From NCBI RefSeq assembly GCF_018599245.1, contig NZ_JAHEVJ010000006.1, positions 223,447 to 287,446 on the forward strand: DNA of 64,000 nt, in the 5' to 3' direction. Under the pieces are notes generated by a model. The model had not been told where the DNA came from. It made no database searches and was given only the letters and a program-made list of their open reading frames with translations. Of this stretch, positions 35,528-43,327 are shown one piece after another. Within the stretch, counting starts at the first letter, position 1, and every line of letters starts with the position of its first letter. This DNA comes from Aliiroseovarius lamellibrachiae. Lineage in GTDB: Bacteria; Pseudomonadota; Alphaproteobacteria; Rhodobacterales; Rhodobacteraceae. The translations under genes and the position numbers were made by a program.

Positions 35528-36982
35528 ATGACCACAGTCATCAAAAACGGCACCATTGTCACCGCTGACCTGACCTATAAATCCGACGTTCTTGTGGATG
35601 GCGGTAAGATTGTTGAGATCGGTCCAAACCTCAAGGGCGACAAGGAACTGGACGCCACGGGGTGTTACGTGATGCCCGGCGGGATCGACCCGCACACCCA
35701 TTTGGAAATGCCGTTTATGGGCACTTATTCCTCGGATGATTTTGAAAGCGGCACCCGCGCTGGGCTTGCGGGCGGCACCACGATGGTGGTGGATTTTGCG
35801 CTGCCCAATCAGGGCGAAAGCCTGCTGGATGCGCTGAAGCGCTGGGACAATAAATCGACCCGCGCGAACTGTGATTACTCGTTCCACATGGCCATCACTT
35901 GGTGGGGCGAACAGGTTTGGAATGACATGGAAGAGGTCGTGAACAAACGCGGCATCAACACGTTCAAACACTTCCTCGCCTATAAAGGCGCGTTGATGGT
36001 GAATGATGACGAGCTGTTCCATAGCTTCACCCGCTGTGCTGACCTTGGGGCCACCCCGATGGTGCACGCCGAAAATGGCGACGTGGTGGCGGAACTGTCT
36101 GCGCGCCTGTTGGCCGAGGGCAACAATGGCCCCGAAGCCCACGCCTATTCTCGCCCGCCGCAGGTCGAAGGTGAGGCGACAAACCGTGCGATCATGATTG
36201 CCGATATGGCCGGTGCACCGCTGTATGTTGTGCACACCTCCTGCGAGGACAGCCACGAAGCTATTCGCCGCGCGCGCATGCAAGGCAAACGCGTTTGGGG
36301 CGAGCCGCTTATTCAGCATCTGACCTTGGACGAATCCGAGTATTTCAACAAAGATTGGGACCATGCCGCGCGCCGTGTCATGTCGCCGCCGTTCCGCAAC
36401 AAACAGCACCAAGACAGCCTGTGGGCGGGCCTGCAATCGGGGTCTTTGTCGGTCGTTGCAACCGACCACTGCGCGTTTACAACCGAACAGAAACGCACCG
36501 GGGTGGGGGATTTCACCAAGATCCCCAATGGCACCGGCGGGCTTGAGGATCGCATGCCGATGCTCTGGACGCACGGGGTTGGCACTGGGCGGTTGACGCC
36601 GAATGAGTTTGTCGCCGTGACCTCAACCAACATTGCCAAAATCCTGAATTGCTACCCGCAAAAAGGGGCCGTTCTGGTGGGGGCGGATGCGGATCTGGTG
36701 GTCTGGGATCCTGAGAAGGAAAAGACCATTGCCGCCGACGGTCAGCAATCCTCAATCGACTATAATGTCTTTGAAGGCAAACACGTCAAAGGCTTGCCGC
36801 GGTTCACTCTGACGCGTGGCCAAGTGGCGGTTCATGACGGGGAAATCCGCTGTGAAGAGGGGCATGGTAAGTTTGTGGAACGGTCGCCAAACGCCACCGT
36901 GAACCGCGCGCTTACCCAATGGAAAGACCTGACGGCTCCGCGACCCGTTGAACGGTCTGGCATTCCGGCAAGCGGGGTTTGA
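35528..36982 (+). CDS. hydA: Dihydropyrimidinase
   Basis: This zinc amidohydrolase opens dihydrouracil/dihydrothymine to the N-carbamoyl-beta-amino acid. At 484 residues it has the family length. The metal site is intact: H56-x-H58 (GGIDPHTHLEMPFMG), the lysine K153 that is carboxylated in the family (FKHFLAYKGALMVND), H180 (PMVHAENGD), VHTSCEDSHEA and ATDHCAFTTEQK with the final Asp. The ATG at 35528 follows AGGGAGAGAG. It lies between the carbamoyl amidase and the ABC transporter genes of the same locus. Confidence 0.94.
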   Translation: MTTVIKNGTIVTADLTYKSDVLVDGGKIVEIGPNLKGDKELDATGCYVMPGGIDPHTHLEMPFMGTYSSDDFESGTRAGLAGGTTMVVDFALPNQGESLLDALKRWDNKSTRANCDYSFHMAITWWGEQVWNDMEEVVNKRGINTFKHFLAYKGALMVNDDELFHSFTRCADLGATPMVHAENGDVVAELSARLLAEGNNGPEAHAYSRPPQVEGEATNRAIMIADMAGAPLYVVHTSCEDSHEAIRRARMQGKRVWGEPLIQHLTLDESEYFNKDWDHAARRVMSPPFRNKQHQDSLWAGLQSGSLSVVATDHCAFTTEQKRTGVGDFTKIPNGTGGLEDRMPMLWTHGVGTGRLTPNEFVAVTSTNIAKILNCYPQKGAVLVGADADLVVWDPEKEKTIAADGQQSSIDYNVFEGKHVKGLPRFTLTRGQVAVHDGEIRCEEGHGKFVERSPNATVNRALTQWKDLTAPRPVERSGIPASGV

Positions 36983-36983
36983 C

Positions 36984-37763
36984 GTGAACGATATTGTCAT
37001 CCAAGCCAAAAACCTCGACCTGACGTTTGAGACAAATGATGGCCCCATCCATGCGCTGAAGGGCGTGGATCTGGAGATCAACAAAGGTGATTTTGTCAGC
37101 TTCATTGGCCCGTCGGGTTGTGGCAAAACAACATTTCTCAGGGTGATTGCGGCGCTGGAACATCCCACCGGCGGCGAGATCACCGTGAACGGCATGTCGC
37201 CCGATGAGGCCCGCCAAAACCGCGCCTATGGCTATGTGTTTCAGGCGGCGGGGCTGTATCCGTGGCGCACCATTGGCGGTAACATCAAGCTGCCGCTTGA
37301 GATCATGGGCTACTCCAAAGCGGAACAGAAAGCGAAGGTCGAAAAGGTGCTCGATCTGGTGGATCTGGCAGGCTTTGACAAGAAGTTCCCGTGGCAGCTT
37401 TCCGGCGGGATGCAGCAACGGGCCAGCATCGCACGGGCCTTGGCGTTTGACGCGGATATCTTGTTGATGGACGAACCGTTTGGGGCGCTGGATGAGATTG
37501 TGCGCGATCACCTGAACGAGCAGCTTTTAAAGCTTTGGGCGCGCACGGAAAAGACCATTGGTTTCGTGACCCACTCGATCCCCGAAGCGGTGTATCTGTC
37601 GACCAAAATCGTCGTCATGTCCCCCCGTCCGGGCCAGATTTACGATGTGATCGAAAGCACGCTGCCCAAAGAACGCCCGCTGGATATTCGCGACACACAA
37701 GAATTTCTGGACATCGCGCACCGCGTGCGAGAAGGGCTGCGGGCGGGGCATGCCTATGACTGA
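36984..37763 (+). CDS. NitT/TauT-type ABC transporter ATPase
   Basis: The 259-residue ATPase has Walker A GPSGCGKTT, Q-loop VFQAAGLYPWRT, signature LSGGMQQRASIARAL and Walker B ILLMDEPFGALDE, then THSIPEAVYLSTK. It fits the nitrate/sulfonate/taurine/pyrimidine importer group. I start it at the GTG at 36984, one base after the dihydropyrimidinase stop. A frame upstream of that is open but lies inside the neighbouring gene. With the two permeases and the binding protein it forms a complete importer, probably for a pyrimidine or hydantoin-like compound. Confidence 0.9.
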   Translation: MNDIVIQAKNLDLTFETNDGPIHALKGVDLEINKGDFVSFIGPSGCGKTTFLRVIAALEHPTGGEITVNGMSPDEARQNRAYGYVFQAAGLYPWRTIGGNIKLPLEIMGYSKAEQKAKVEKVLDLVDLAGFDKKFPWQLSGGMQQRASIARALAFDADILLMDEPFGALDEIVRDHLNEQLLKLWARTEKTIGFVTHSIPEAVYLSTKIVVMSPRPGQIYDVIESTLPKERPLDIRDTQEFLDIAHRVREGLRAGHAYD

Positions 37764-38649
37764 GCGGCGCATGATGACATCATTGGTGCCGATCCTGACG
37801 GTGATCACGGCGATCATGGTTCTTTGGTACGCGGCGGCGATTGGTATGAATGCCAAATGGGCGCGCGATCAGGCGAAGCGGGCCAAGGTCGAACTGACCA
37901 CGTCAGAGCTGATTGTGGATACCTGGAGCCAGGACCGCCCGGTCTTGCCGGTCCCCCATCAGGTCGCATCTGAGCTGTGGAAAACCACCGGGGCTATGGC
38001 CCTAAAGGGGCGTGCCTTTTCCAAACGTTCGTTGATTTTTCATGGTTGGATTACCCTGTCTGCCACCCTGTTGGGGTTTGTTTTCGGGACCGGTGCTGGC
38101 ATCCTTTTGGCCGTCGGCATTGTGCACAACAAAGCGATGGACATGAGCGTGATGCCCTGGGCGATTGCCTCGCAAACCATCCCCATTCTGGCGATTGCGC
38201 CGATGATCATTGTGGTGCTGAACTCGGTTGGCATTCAGGGGTTGGTGCCCAAGGCGTTCATCTCGGCCTATCTTTCGTTTTTCCCGGTGGTGGTTGGCAT
38301 GGTCAAAGGGCTGCGCAGCCCGGATGGGATGCAGCTTGATCTGCTGAAAACCTATTCCGCAAGCGGAGGGGAGACGTTCTGGAAGTTGCGCCTGCCCTCT
38401 TCAATGCCCTATCTTTTCACAGCACTTAAGGTCGGCATGGCCGCGTCTTTGGTGGGGGCCATCGTGGGCGAGTTGCCAACCGGAGCCATCCGCGGTCTTG
38501 GCGCACGCATGCTAACCGGCAGCTATTATGGGCAAACCATCCAAATCTGGTCGGCGTTGTTTGCGGCGGCCATTCTCGCCGCCAGCCTTGTGGGCATTAT
38601 TAGCATGATCGAGCGCCGAATGCTGAAACGCATGGGGGTGAAGCCATGA
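37756..38649 (+). CDS. NitT/TauT-type ABC transporter permease 1
   Basis: This 297-residue permease has a first helix at about residues 8-28, a periplasmic-looking segment to about 95, and five further helices. The EAA loop is LLKTYSASGGETFWKLRLPSSMPYLFTALKVGMAAS. Two close ATGs (37750 and 37756) overlap the ATPase end; I prefer 37756 because the GGGG ribosome-like site then has normal spacing. It overlaps the next permease by four bases. The pre-core region of about 70 residues is longer than in SsuC-type permeases. Confidence 0.88.
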   Translation: MTERRMMTSLVPILTVITAIMVLWYAAAIGMNAKWARDQAKRAKVELTTSELIVDTWSQDRPVLPVPHQVASELWKTTGAMALKGRAFSKRSLIFHGWITLSATLLGFVFGTGAGILLAVGIVHNKAMDMSVMPWAIASQTIPILAIAPMIIVVLNSVGIQGLVPKAFISAYLSFFPVVVGMVKGLRSPDGMQLDLLKTYSASGGETFWKLRLPSSMPYLFTALKVGMAASLVGAIVGELPTGAIRGLGARMLTGSYYGQTIQIWSALFAAAILAASLVGIISMIERRMLKRMGVKP

Positions 38650-39491
38650 TCTGGGTTCTGATTGCGGTTGCCTTTTGGGTGTTCACATGGTGGCTGAATG
38701 GCCGCATCGCAAATTCTCCGGCCGCAGGGTCGCGTTGGGCGAAACTGGCCGTGCCGGTGATCTTTGGTGCGACTGTCTTGGTGGTGTGGGAGGCATTGGT
38801 GCGGGGATTGAATGTCCCGCCCGTAATCCTGCCCCCGCCTTCGGCCATCGGGGTCAAGGTCGCCAGCTCGCTTGACGTGCTTTGGGTCGACTTTGTGCAG
38901 ACCTTTGTGAAAGGGGCGTTGACGGGGTATTTGATGGGATGCGGCGGGGCAATTGTCACGGCGATCCTGATTGATCGCTCGCCCTTTTTGCAACGTGGGT
39001 TGCTGCCCGTTGGCAATTTCATCGCGGCCCTGCCGATCATTGGCACCGCGCCCATCCTTGTGATGTGGTTTGGGTTTGACTGGCATTCAAAAGCGGCCGT
39101 TGTGGTTGTCATGGTGTTTTTCCCGATGCTGGTGAACACCGTGCAAGGCCTTGCTGACACCGACAGCATGCAGCGCGATTTGATGAAAACCTACTCGGCC
39201 AACTACTGGCAGACGCTGTTTTCCCTTCGCCTGCCCGCCGCGATGCCTGCCATTTTCAACGGACTGAAGGTGGCGACCACCTTGGCGCTGATCGGCGCGA
39301 TCGTGGCAGAGTTCTTTGGATCACCAATCAAAGGCATGGGGTTTCGCATCTCAACCGAGGTGGGGCGGCTGGGCCTTGATATGGTCTGGGCCGAAATCAC
39401 AATCGCCGCCATTGCCGGATCGGCATTTTATGGCATTGTGGCATTAATAGAAAAGGGGGTCACATTCTGGCACCCCTCACAAAGAGGCTGA
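38646..39491 (+). CDS. NitT/TauT-type ABC transporter permease 2
   Basis: The second permease, 281 residues, with helices from residue 2 onward and the EAA loop LMKTYSANYWQTLFSLRLPAAMPAIFNGLKVATTLA. It shares the overall pattern of permease 1 (LPPPSAIGVKVASSL, then IGTAPILVMWFGF), so the two probably form a heterodimer that arose by duplication. It overlaps permease 1 by four bases and precedes the binding-protein gene by 41 bases. Confidence 0.9.
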   Translation: MIWVLIAVAFWVFTWWLNGRIANSPAAGSRWAKLAVPVIFGATVLVVWEALVRGLNVPPVILPPPSAIGVKVASSLDVLWVDFVQTFVKGALTGYLMGCGGAIVTAILIDRSPFLQRGLLPVGNFIAALPIIGTAPILVMWFGFDWHSKAAVVVVMVFFPMLVNTVQGLADTDSMQRDLMKTYSANYWQTLFSLRLPAAMPAIFNGLKVATTLALIGAIVAEFFGSPIKGMGFRISTEVGRLGLDMVWAEITIAAIAGSAFYGIVALIEKGVTFWHPSQRG

Positions 39492-39532
39492 GCAAAACAA
39501 ATAACAGCCAATAACCAACTGGGAGAAATGAA

Positions 39533-40525
39533 ATGCTGAACTACACGAAAGGCGCGCTGGCCGCGTTTGCGCTGGGCGCAATGTCCACAGGGGCAATGGC
39601 CGCCGATGACGTGACACTGCAATTGAAATGGGTCACGCAGGCGCAGTTTGCCGGCTATTATGTGGCGCTGGAAAACGGGTTTTATTCGGACGAAGATCTG
39701 AATGTGACGATCAAGCCGGGTGGCCCGGATGTGGCCCCGGTTCAGGTGTTGATGGGCGGCGGTGCTGACGTGATGGTCGACTGGATGCCATCGGCCTTGG
39801 CGGCCCGCGAACAAGGCGCACCGGTGGTGAACATCGCGCAGCCCTTTAAGTCGTCCGGCATGATGCTGACCTGCCGCAAAGACACCGGTATCACCAGCCC
39901 GGCAGATTTCCCCGGCAAGACGCTTGGCGTTTGGTTCTTTGGCAATGAGTATCCGTTCCTCAGCTGGATGTCCTCGCTTGGTATTGGTACCGAAGGCGGT
40001 GACGGGGTGACGGTTCTGAAGCAGGGCTTTAACGTCGATCCGATCCTGCAAGGCCAGGCCGATTGCGTGTCGACCATGACCTATAATGAATACTGGCAGA
40101 TCATTGATGCGGGCATTGGTGCGGACGATCTGGTGACGTTCAAATATGAAGAACAGGGTGTCGCAACGCTTGAGGACGGTCTTTACGTGCTCGAAGAAAA
40201 GCTTGGCGATGATGCGTTCAAAGACCAGATGGCCCGCTTTGTGCGTGCCTCGATGAAGGGTTGGAAATGGGCCGAGGAAAACCCAGAAGACGCCGCGATG
40301 ATCGTGTTGGAATATGACGAGACCGGCGCGCAGACTGAAAAGCATCAGGTGCGGATGATGGGCGAGATTGCCAAACTGACCGCGGGCTCTGACGGATCTT
40401 TGAATGTCGCCGATTATGATCGCACGGTCGCCACGCTGATGGGTGGTGGTTCGGATCCGGTGATCACCAAGATGCCAGAGGGCGCCTATACCACCGCAAT
40501 CACCGATATGGCGATGATGAAATAA
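39533..40525 (+). CDS. NMT1/THI5-like ABC substrate-binding protein
   Basis: The 330-residue periplasmic receptor has a signal peptide (residues 1-23, cleavage after GAMA). The mature start DDVTLQLKWVTQAQFAGYYVALENGFY is typical of the NMT1/THI5-like family, which binds pyrimidine precursors (ThiY) and other small nitrogen heterocycles. Placed directly after the pyrimidine-degradation genes and the permeases, it probably binds uracil, thymine, dihydropyrimidine or a hydantoin. The gene ends in a palindromic repeat followed by a bidirectional terminator. Confidence 0.9.
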   Translation: MLNYTKGALAAFALGAMSTGAMAADDVTLQLKWVTQAQFAGYYVALENGFYSDEDLNVTIKPGGPDVAPVQVLMGGGADVMVDWMPSALAAREQGAPVVNIAQPFKSSGMMLTCRKDTGITSPADFPGKTLGVWFFGNEYPFLSWMSSLGIGTEGGDGVTVLKQGFNVDPILQGQADCVSTMTYNEYWQIIDAGIGADDLVTFKYEEQGVATLEDGLYVLEEKLGDDAFKDQMARFVRASMKGWKWAEENPEDAAMIVLEYDETGAQTEKHQVRMMGEIAKLTAGSDGSLNVADYDRTVATLMGGGSDPVITKMPEGAYTTAITDMAMMK

Positions 40526-40552
40526 GGCTCTAATCCGCTGATTAGGGACTAT
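40526..40552. repeat. Palindromic repeat, copy 1
   Basis: GGCTCTAATCCGCTGATTAGGGACTAT directly follows the binding-protein stop; its core CTAATC/GATTAG is a perfect dyad. Related copies lie at 43299-43325 and 45461-45484. Function unknown. Confidence 0.55.
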
Positions 40553-40559
40553 CCAAGTC

Positions 40560-40588
40560 AAAAGGCCGCTCTGATTGGGCGGCCTTTT
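40560..40588. terminator. Bidirectional terminator between convergent genes
   Basis: AAAAGGCCGC (40560-40569) pairs with GCGGCCTTTT (40579-40588), a 10-bp stem with A and T runs at its two ends. It can end both the importer operon (plus) and the GntR gene (minus), whose stop codon overlaps its edge. Confidence 0.88.
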
Positions 40589-41246
40589 ACAGTTTGCTCA
40601 GGTGATTCAAAAGCGAGTTCTTTGCACCGAGGATGTGTTGGTGGGTTAGTTCAGCTGCGGCGTCCGCGTCCCCCCGTTCACAGGCGTCTTGAATGCGAAG
40701 ATGTTCATCGTTGGCGCGGGCCATGCCGTCCGACAAAACCAACTGTGCGCGCAGGTAACGATCAACACGATCCAGCGCGCTTTCCACGGCTTCAAGGTGA
40801 AAGGTCAAACCCGAGGCATTATAAAGTGTGGCGTGAAATTTCCGGTTCAAATCGCCCCATTCCATCGGATCATCCGACACAGCAAACGCGTCACAAAAGG
40901 ACCGCGCTTCGGTCAAGGCTTTTGGGGTCATCTTGGGGACAGCAACGCGGATGATATGCGGCTCTAATATAGCGCGATAGTCAAAAATCTCGCCAGCTTC
41001 ATCCGCCGAAAGACCGGACACAACCGCCCCTTTATAGCGTTGGGATTTCACCAAGCCATGTTCTTCAAGCCGCGAGATTGCCTCGCGCACAGGGATTCGT
41101 GATGTGTTGAACATTTTGGCGATTTCATCTTGGCGCAATGGCGCGCCTTCTTCCAAATCACCCTCAATGATCGCCTTTTTCAGCGCATCGAAAATGATCG
41201 ACGCGGCCGAGGCGGTTTTGGAAATATCGACTGATTTAAACTGCAT
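40587..41246 (-). CDS. GntR-family (FCD) regulator of hydroxyproline genes
   Basis: The 219-residue protein has an N-terminal winged helix (residues about 18-75: LEEGAPLRQDEIAKMFNTSRIPVREAISRLEEHGLVK) and a C-terminal all-helical FCD ligand domain with metal-type residues (D/H in EPHIIRVAV, NRKFHATLYNASG, DEHLRIQDACERGDADAA, HQHI). It is divergent from the hydroxyproline operon, with a perfect ATTGGATCCAAT palindrome between them. FCD-type GntR proteins control hydroxyproline use in other proteobacteria; the effector here is inferred. Confidence 0.9.
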   Translation of the reverse strand: MQFKSVDISKTASAASIIFDALKKAIIEGDLEEGAPLRQDEIAKMFNTSRIPVREAISRLEEHGLVKSQRYKGAVVSGLSADEAGEIFDYRAILEPHIIRVAVPKMTPKALTEARSFCDAFAVSDDPMEWGDLNRKFHATLYNASGLTFHLEAVESALDRVDRYLRAQLVLSDGMARANDEHLRIQDACERGDADAAAELTHQHILGAKNSLLNHLSKL

Positions 41247-41319
41247 AGTCCCTCACTTTGGGATGAAACTAGCAGCAATTCAGGATGGAATGAAGGATTT
41301 TGGAAAAACTATATTGAAT

Positions 41320-41331
41320 ATTGGATCCAAT
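41320..41331. promoter_or_regulatory. Candidate GntR operator of the hydroxyproline locus
   Basis: ATTGGATCCAAT is a perfect 12-base palindrome in the 187-base gap between the divergent GntR gene and the hydroxyproline operon, 102 bases before the deaminase start. FCD-type GntR regulators often bind sequences of this kind. The rest of the gap is A+T-rich and should hold both promoters. Confidence 0.6.
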
Positions 41332-41433
41332 CTGGCTATGACTGGGGCAACACATCCAAAAGGGGCCAATCCGCCCACCAATTTGCCTCTGTCCATCGAT
41401 CAAATGTGGATATGCCCTGCCAAGGAGTTTGAC

Positions 41434-42390
41434 ATGTCGAATATTTTTTCCGGAACGATCCCGGCGCTGATGACCCCGTGCAAGGCGGACCGCACACCTG
41501 ACTTTGACGCGCTGGTGAAAAAGGGTCAGGAATTGATCGCGGCGGGGATGTCGGCGGTGGTTTATTGCGGCTCTATGGGCGACTGGCCGCTATTGACAGA
41601 CGCCGAGCGTATGCAGGGTGTTGAAGCGCTGTGTCAGGCGGGTGTTCCCGTGATTGTGGGCACAGGTGCGGTAAATTCACGCCTTGCAGCTGAGCACGCT
41701 GCGCATGCCGAAAAAGTTGGGGCCAAGGGTCTGATGGTGATCCCGCGTGTGCTGTCTCGTGGGACGTCAATGGCGGCGCAAAAGGCGCATTTCAAAGGGG
41801 TCTTGTCGGCCGCTCCGAACCTGCCAGCGGTGATCTACAACTCTCCCTATTATGGATTTGCCACCCGCGCAGATCTGTTTTTTGCCCTGCGCGCTGAACA
41901 TGACAATCTGATCGGGTTTAAGGAATTCGGCGGTGCGGACGACTTGCGGTATGCGGCGGAAAACATCACTTCGCAAGATGACAGCGTGACCCTGATGATT
42001 GGCGTCGATACCACCGTGTACCACGGCTATGTGAACTGTGGGGCGGGTGGGGCGATCACCGGCATCGGCAATGCCTTGCCGCGCGAGGTCCTGCACCTTG
42101 TGGCGCTTTGTGAAAAGGCCGCAGCGGGCCATGCCGAAGCGCGTGTGCGTGCCAAGGAATTGGAAGAAGCACTTGGCGTTTTGTCCTCGTTCGATGAGGG
42201 CGCAGACCTCGTGCTTTATTACAAGCATCTGATGGTTCTGAACGGCGACACCGAATACACGCTGCACTTCAATGAGACCGATGCGCTGACAGACGCACAA
42301 CGGAATTATGTCGAAGCACAGTATCAACTGTTCAAAGACTGGTACGCGGATTGGTCACGCCAAGGTGGGATCATCGCTGAATGCGCGTAA
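41434..42390 (+). CDS. 1-pyrroline-4-hydroxy-2-carboxylate deaminase (DapA family)
   Basis: This class I aldolase-fold enzyme converts 1-pyrroline-4-hydroxy-2-carboxylate to 2-oxoglutarate semialdehyde and ammonium in hydroxyproline breakdown. The 318-residue protein has the DHDPS/NAL Schiff-base lysine K163 (IGFKEFGG) and the tyrosine Y135 (VIYNSPYYG). The start at 41434 has AAGGAG; an open frame upstream overlaps the GntR gene and is not coding. It is the first gene of the operon and overlaps the epimerase gene by ten bases. The assignment within the DapA family rests on the complete hydroxyproline set around it. Confidence 0.88.
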   Translation: MSNIFSGTIPALMTPCKADRTPDFDALVKKGQELIAAGMSAVVYCGSMGDWPLLTDAERMQGVEALCQAGVPVIVGTGAVNSRLAAEHAAHAEKVGAKGLMVIPRVLSRGTSMAAQKAHFKGVLSAAPNLPAVIYNSPYYGFATRADLFFALRAEHDNLIGFKEFGGADDLRYAAENITSQDDSVTLMIGVDTTVYHGYVNCGAGGAITGIGNALPREVLHLVALCEKAAAGHAEARVRAKELEEALGVLSSFDEGADLVLYYKHLMVLNGDTEYTLHFNETDALTDAQRNYVEAQYQLFKDWYADWSRQGGIIAECA

Positions 42391-43307
42391 TCGACAGTCA
42401 TACCGCGGGCGAACCAACGCGTGTGGTAATCGAAGGCGGGCCGGACCTTGGGACTGGCCCCCTTGCGATACGCGCGGCGCGGCTGTGGACCGATCATCCC
42501 GATTTTGGCCCCTCGACCCTGTGTGAACCTCGGGGTCATGACGCAATTGTCGGCGCTTTGCTCACACCGCCCTCGGACCCAAGTTGCGCAACAGGGGTGA
42601 TTTTTTTCAACACGGTGGCCAATCTTGGAATGTGCGGCCATGCAACCATTGGCTTGGCAGCTGTGCTTTATCACATGGGGCGTATCACGCTTGGCGTGCA
42701 TCGCTTTGAAACGCCCGTGGGCGTGGTCGAGGTTGACCTGCTGTCCCCCGATCGCGTGCGTGCCAAGAATGTTGAAAGCTTTCGCCACCTCAAGGACGTG
42801 ACAGTAGAGGTGCCGGAACTTGGCCGGGTCAGCGGTGATGTCGCCTATGGGGGCAATTGGTTTTTCCTTTCCAAACATGACGCCATTCCATTGGATTTTG
42901 CCCGCCTGTCCGAGTTGACGTCCGCCACAATTGCGATCCGAAACGCGCTTGAGCGCAACGGGATCACCGGCGCAGGTGGCGCTTACATTGACCACATTGA
43001 ACTGTTTGGGCCCGCGCATGGTCAGGCTGACAGCCGTAACTTTGTGCTGTGTCCGGGCGGGGCGTATGATCGGTCGCCTTGTGGCACCGGATCCTCGGCA
43101 AAACTGGCCTGTTTGGTTGCTGATGGGATGCTGGCGCCGAATGAGACCTGGGTACAGGAAAGCATCATCGGCAGCACCTATGATTTGACCTATGTGCCCG
43201 GCAACACGGGCATTATCGCGACCATCGAAGGGGCGGCTTATGTCACCTCAGAAACCACATTGCTCTTTTCAAATGACGATCCCTATCGAACTGGAATAAG
43301 AGCCTAA
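42381..43307 (+). CDS. 4-hydroxyproline 2-epimerase (proline racemase family)
   Basis: The enzyme turns trans-4-hydroxy-L-proline into cis-4-hydroxy-D-proline. The 308-residue protein has both catalytic cysteines: C85 in NLGMCGHATIG and C234 in DRSPCGTGSSA, the Cys/Cys pair of proline racemases and hydroxyproline epimerases. Operon context with a D-amino-acid dehydrogenase, the deaminase and the semialdehyde dehydrogenase favours hydroxyproline. It overlaps the deaminase gene, and its stop codon lies inside copy 2 of the palindromic repeat. Confidence 0.9.
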   Translation: MRVIDSHTAGEPTRVVIEGGPDLGTGPLAIRAARLWTDHPDFGPSTLCEPRGHDAIVGALLTPPSDPSCATGVIFFNTVANLGMCGHATIGLAAVLYHMGRITLGVHRFETPVGVVEVDLLSPDRVRAKNVESFRHLKDVTVEVPELGRVSGDVAYGGNWFFLSKHDAIPLDFARLSELTSATIAIRNALERNGITGAGGAYIDHIELFGPAHGQADSRNFVLCPGGAYDRSPCGTGSSAKLACLVADGMLAPNETWVQESIIGSTYDLTYVPGNTGIIATIEGAAYVTSETTLLFSNDDPYRTGIRA

Positions 43308-43325
43308 CCTGCGGAATAGAGACTA
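43299..43325. repeat. Palindromic repeat, copy 2
   Basis: AAGCCTAAC-type copy: the stretch from 43299 through CCTAACCTGCGGAATAGAGACTAT contains the epimerase stop (43305-43307) and supplies the bases just before the aldehyde dehydrogenase ATG at 43328, where no ordinary ribosome site is visible. It shares TGCGGAATAGAGAC with copy 3 and GACTAT with copy 1. Confidence 0.55.
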
Positions 43326-43327
43326 TT

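Noticed and set aside
35318..36574. A 418-codon minus-strand frame over the dihydropyrimidinase gene
   Set aside because: Antisense shadow of a GC-rich gene; the plus strand encodes an intact metal site and the minus frame has no recognisable domain.
39428..40561. A 377-codon minus-strand frame over the NMT1/THI5-like receptor gene
   Set aside because: Antisense shadow; His- and Arg-rich with no motif, while the plus strand has a signal peptide and family start.
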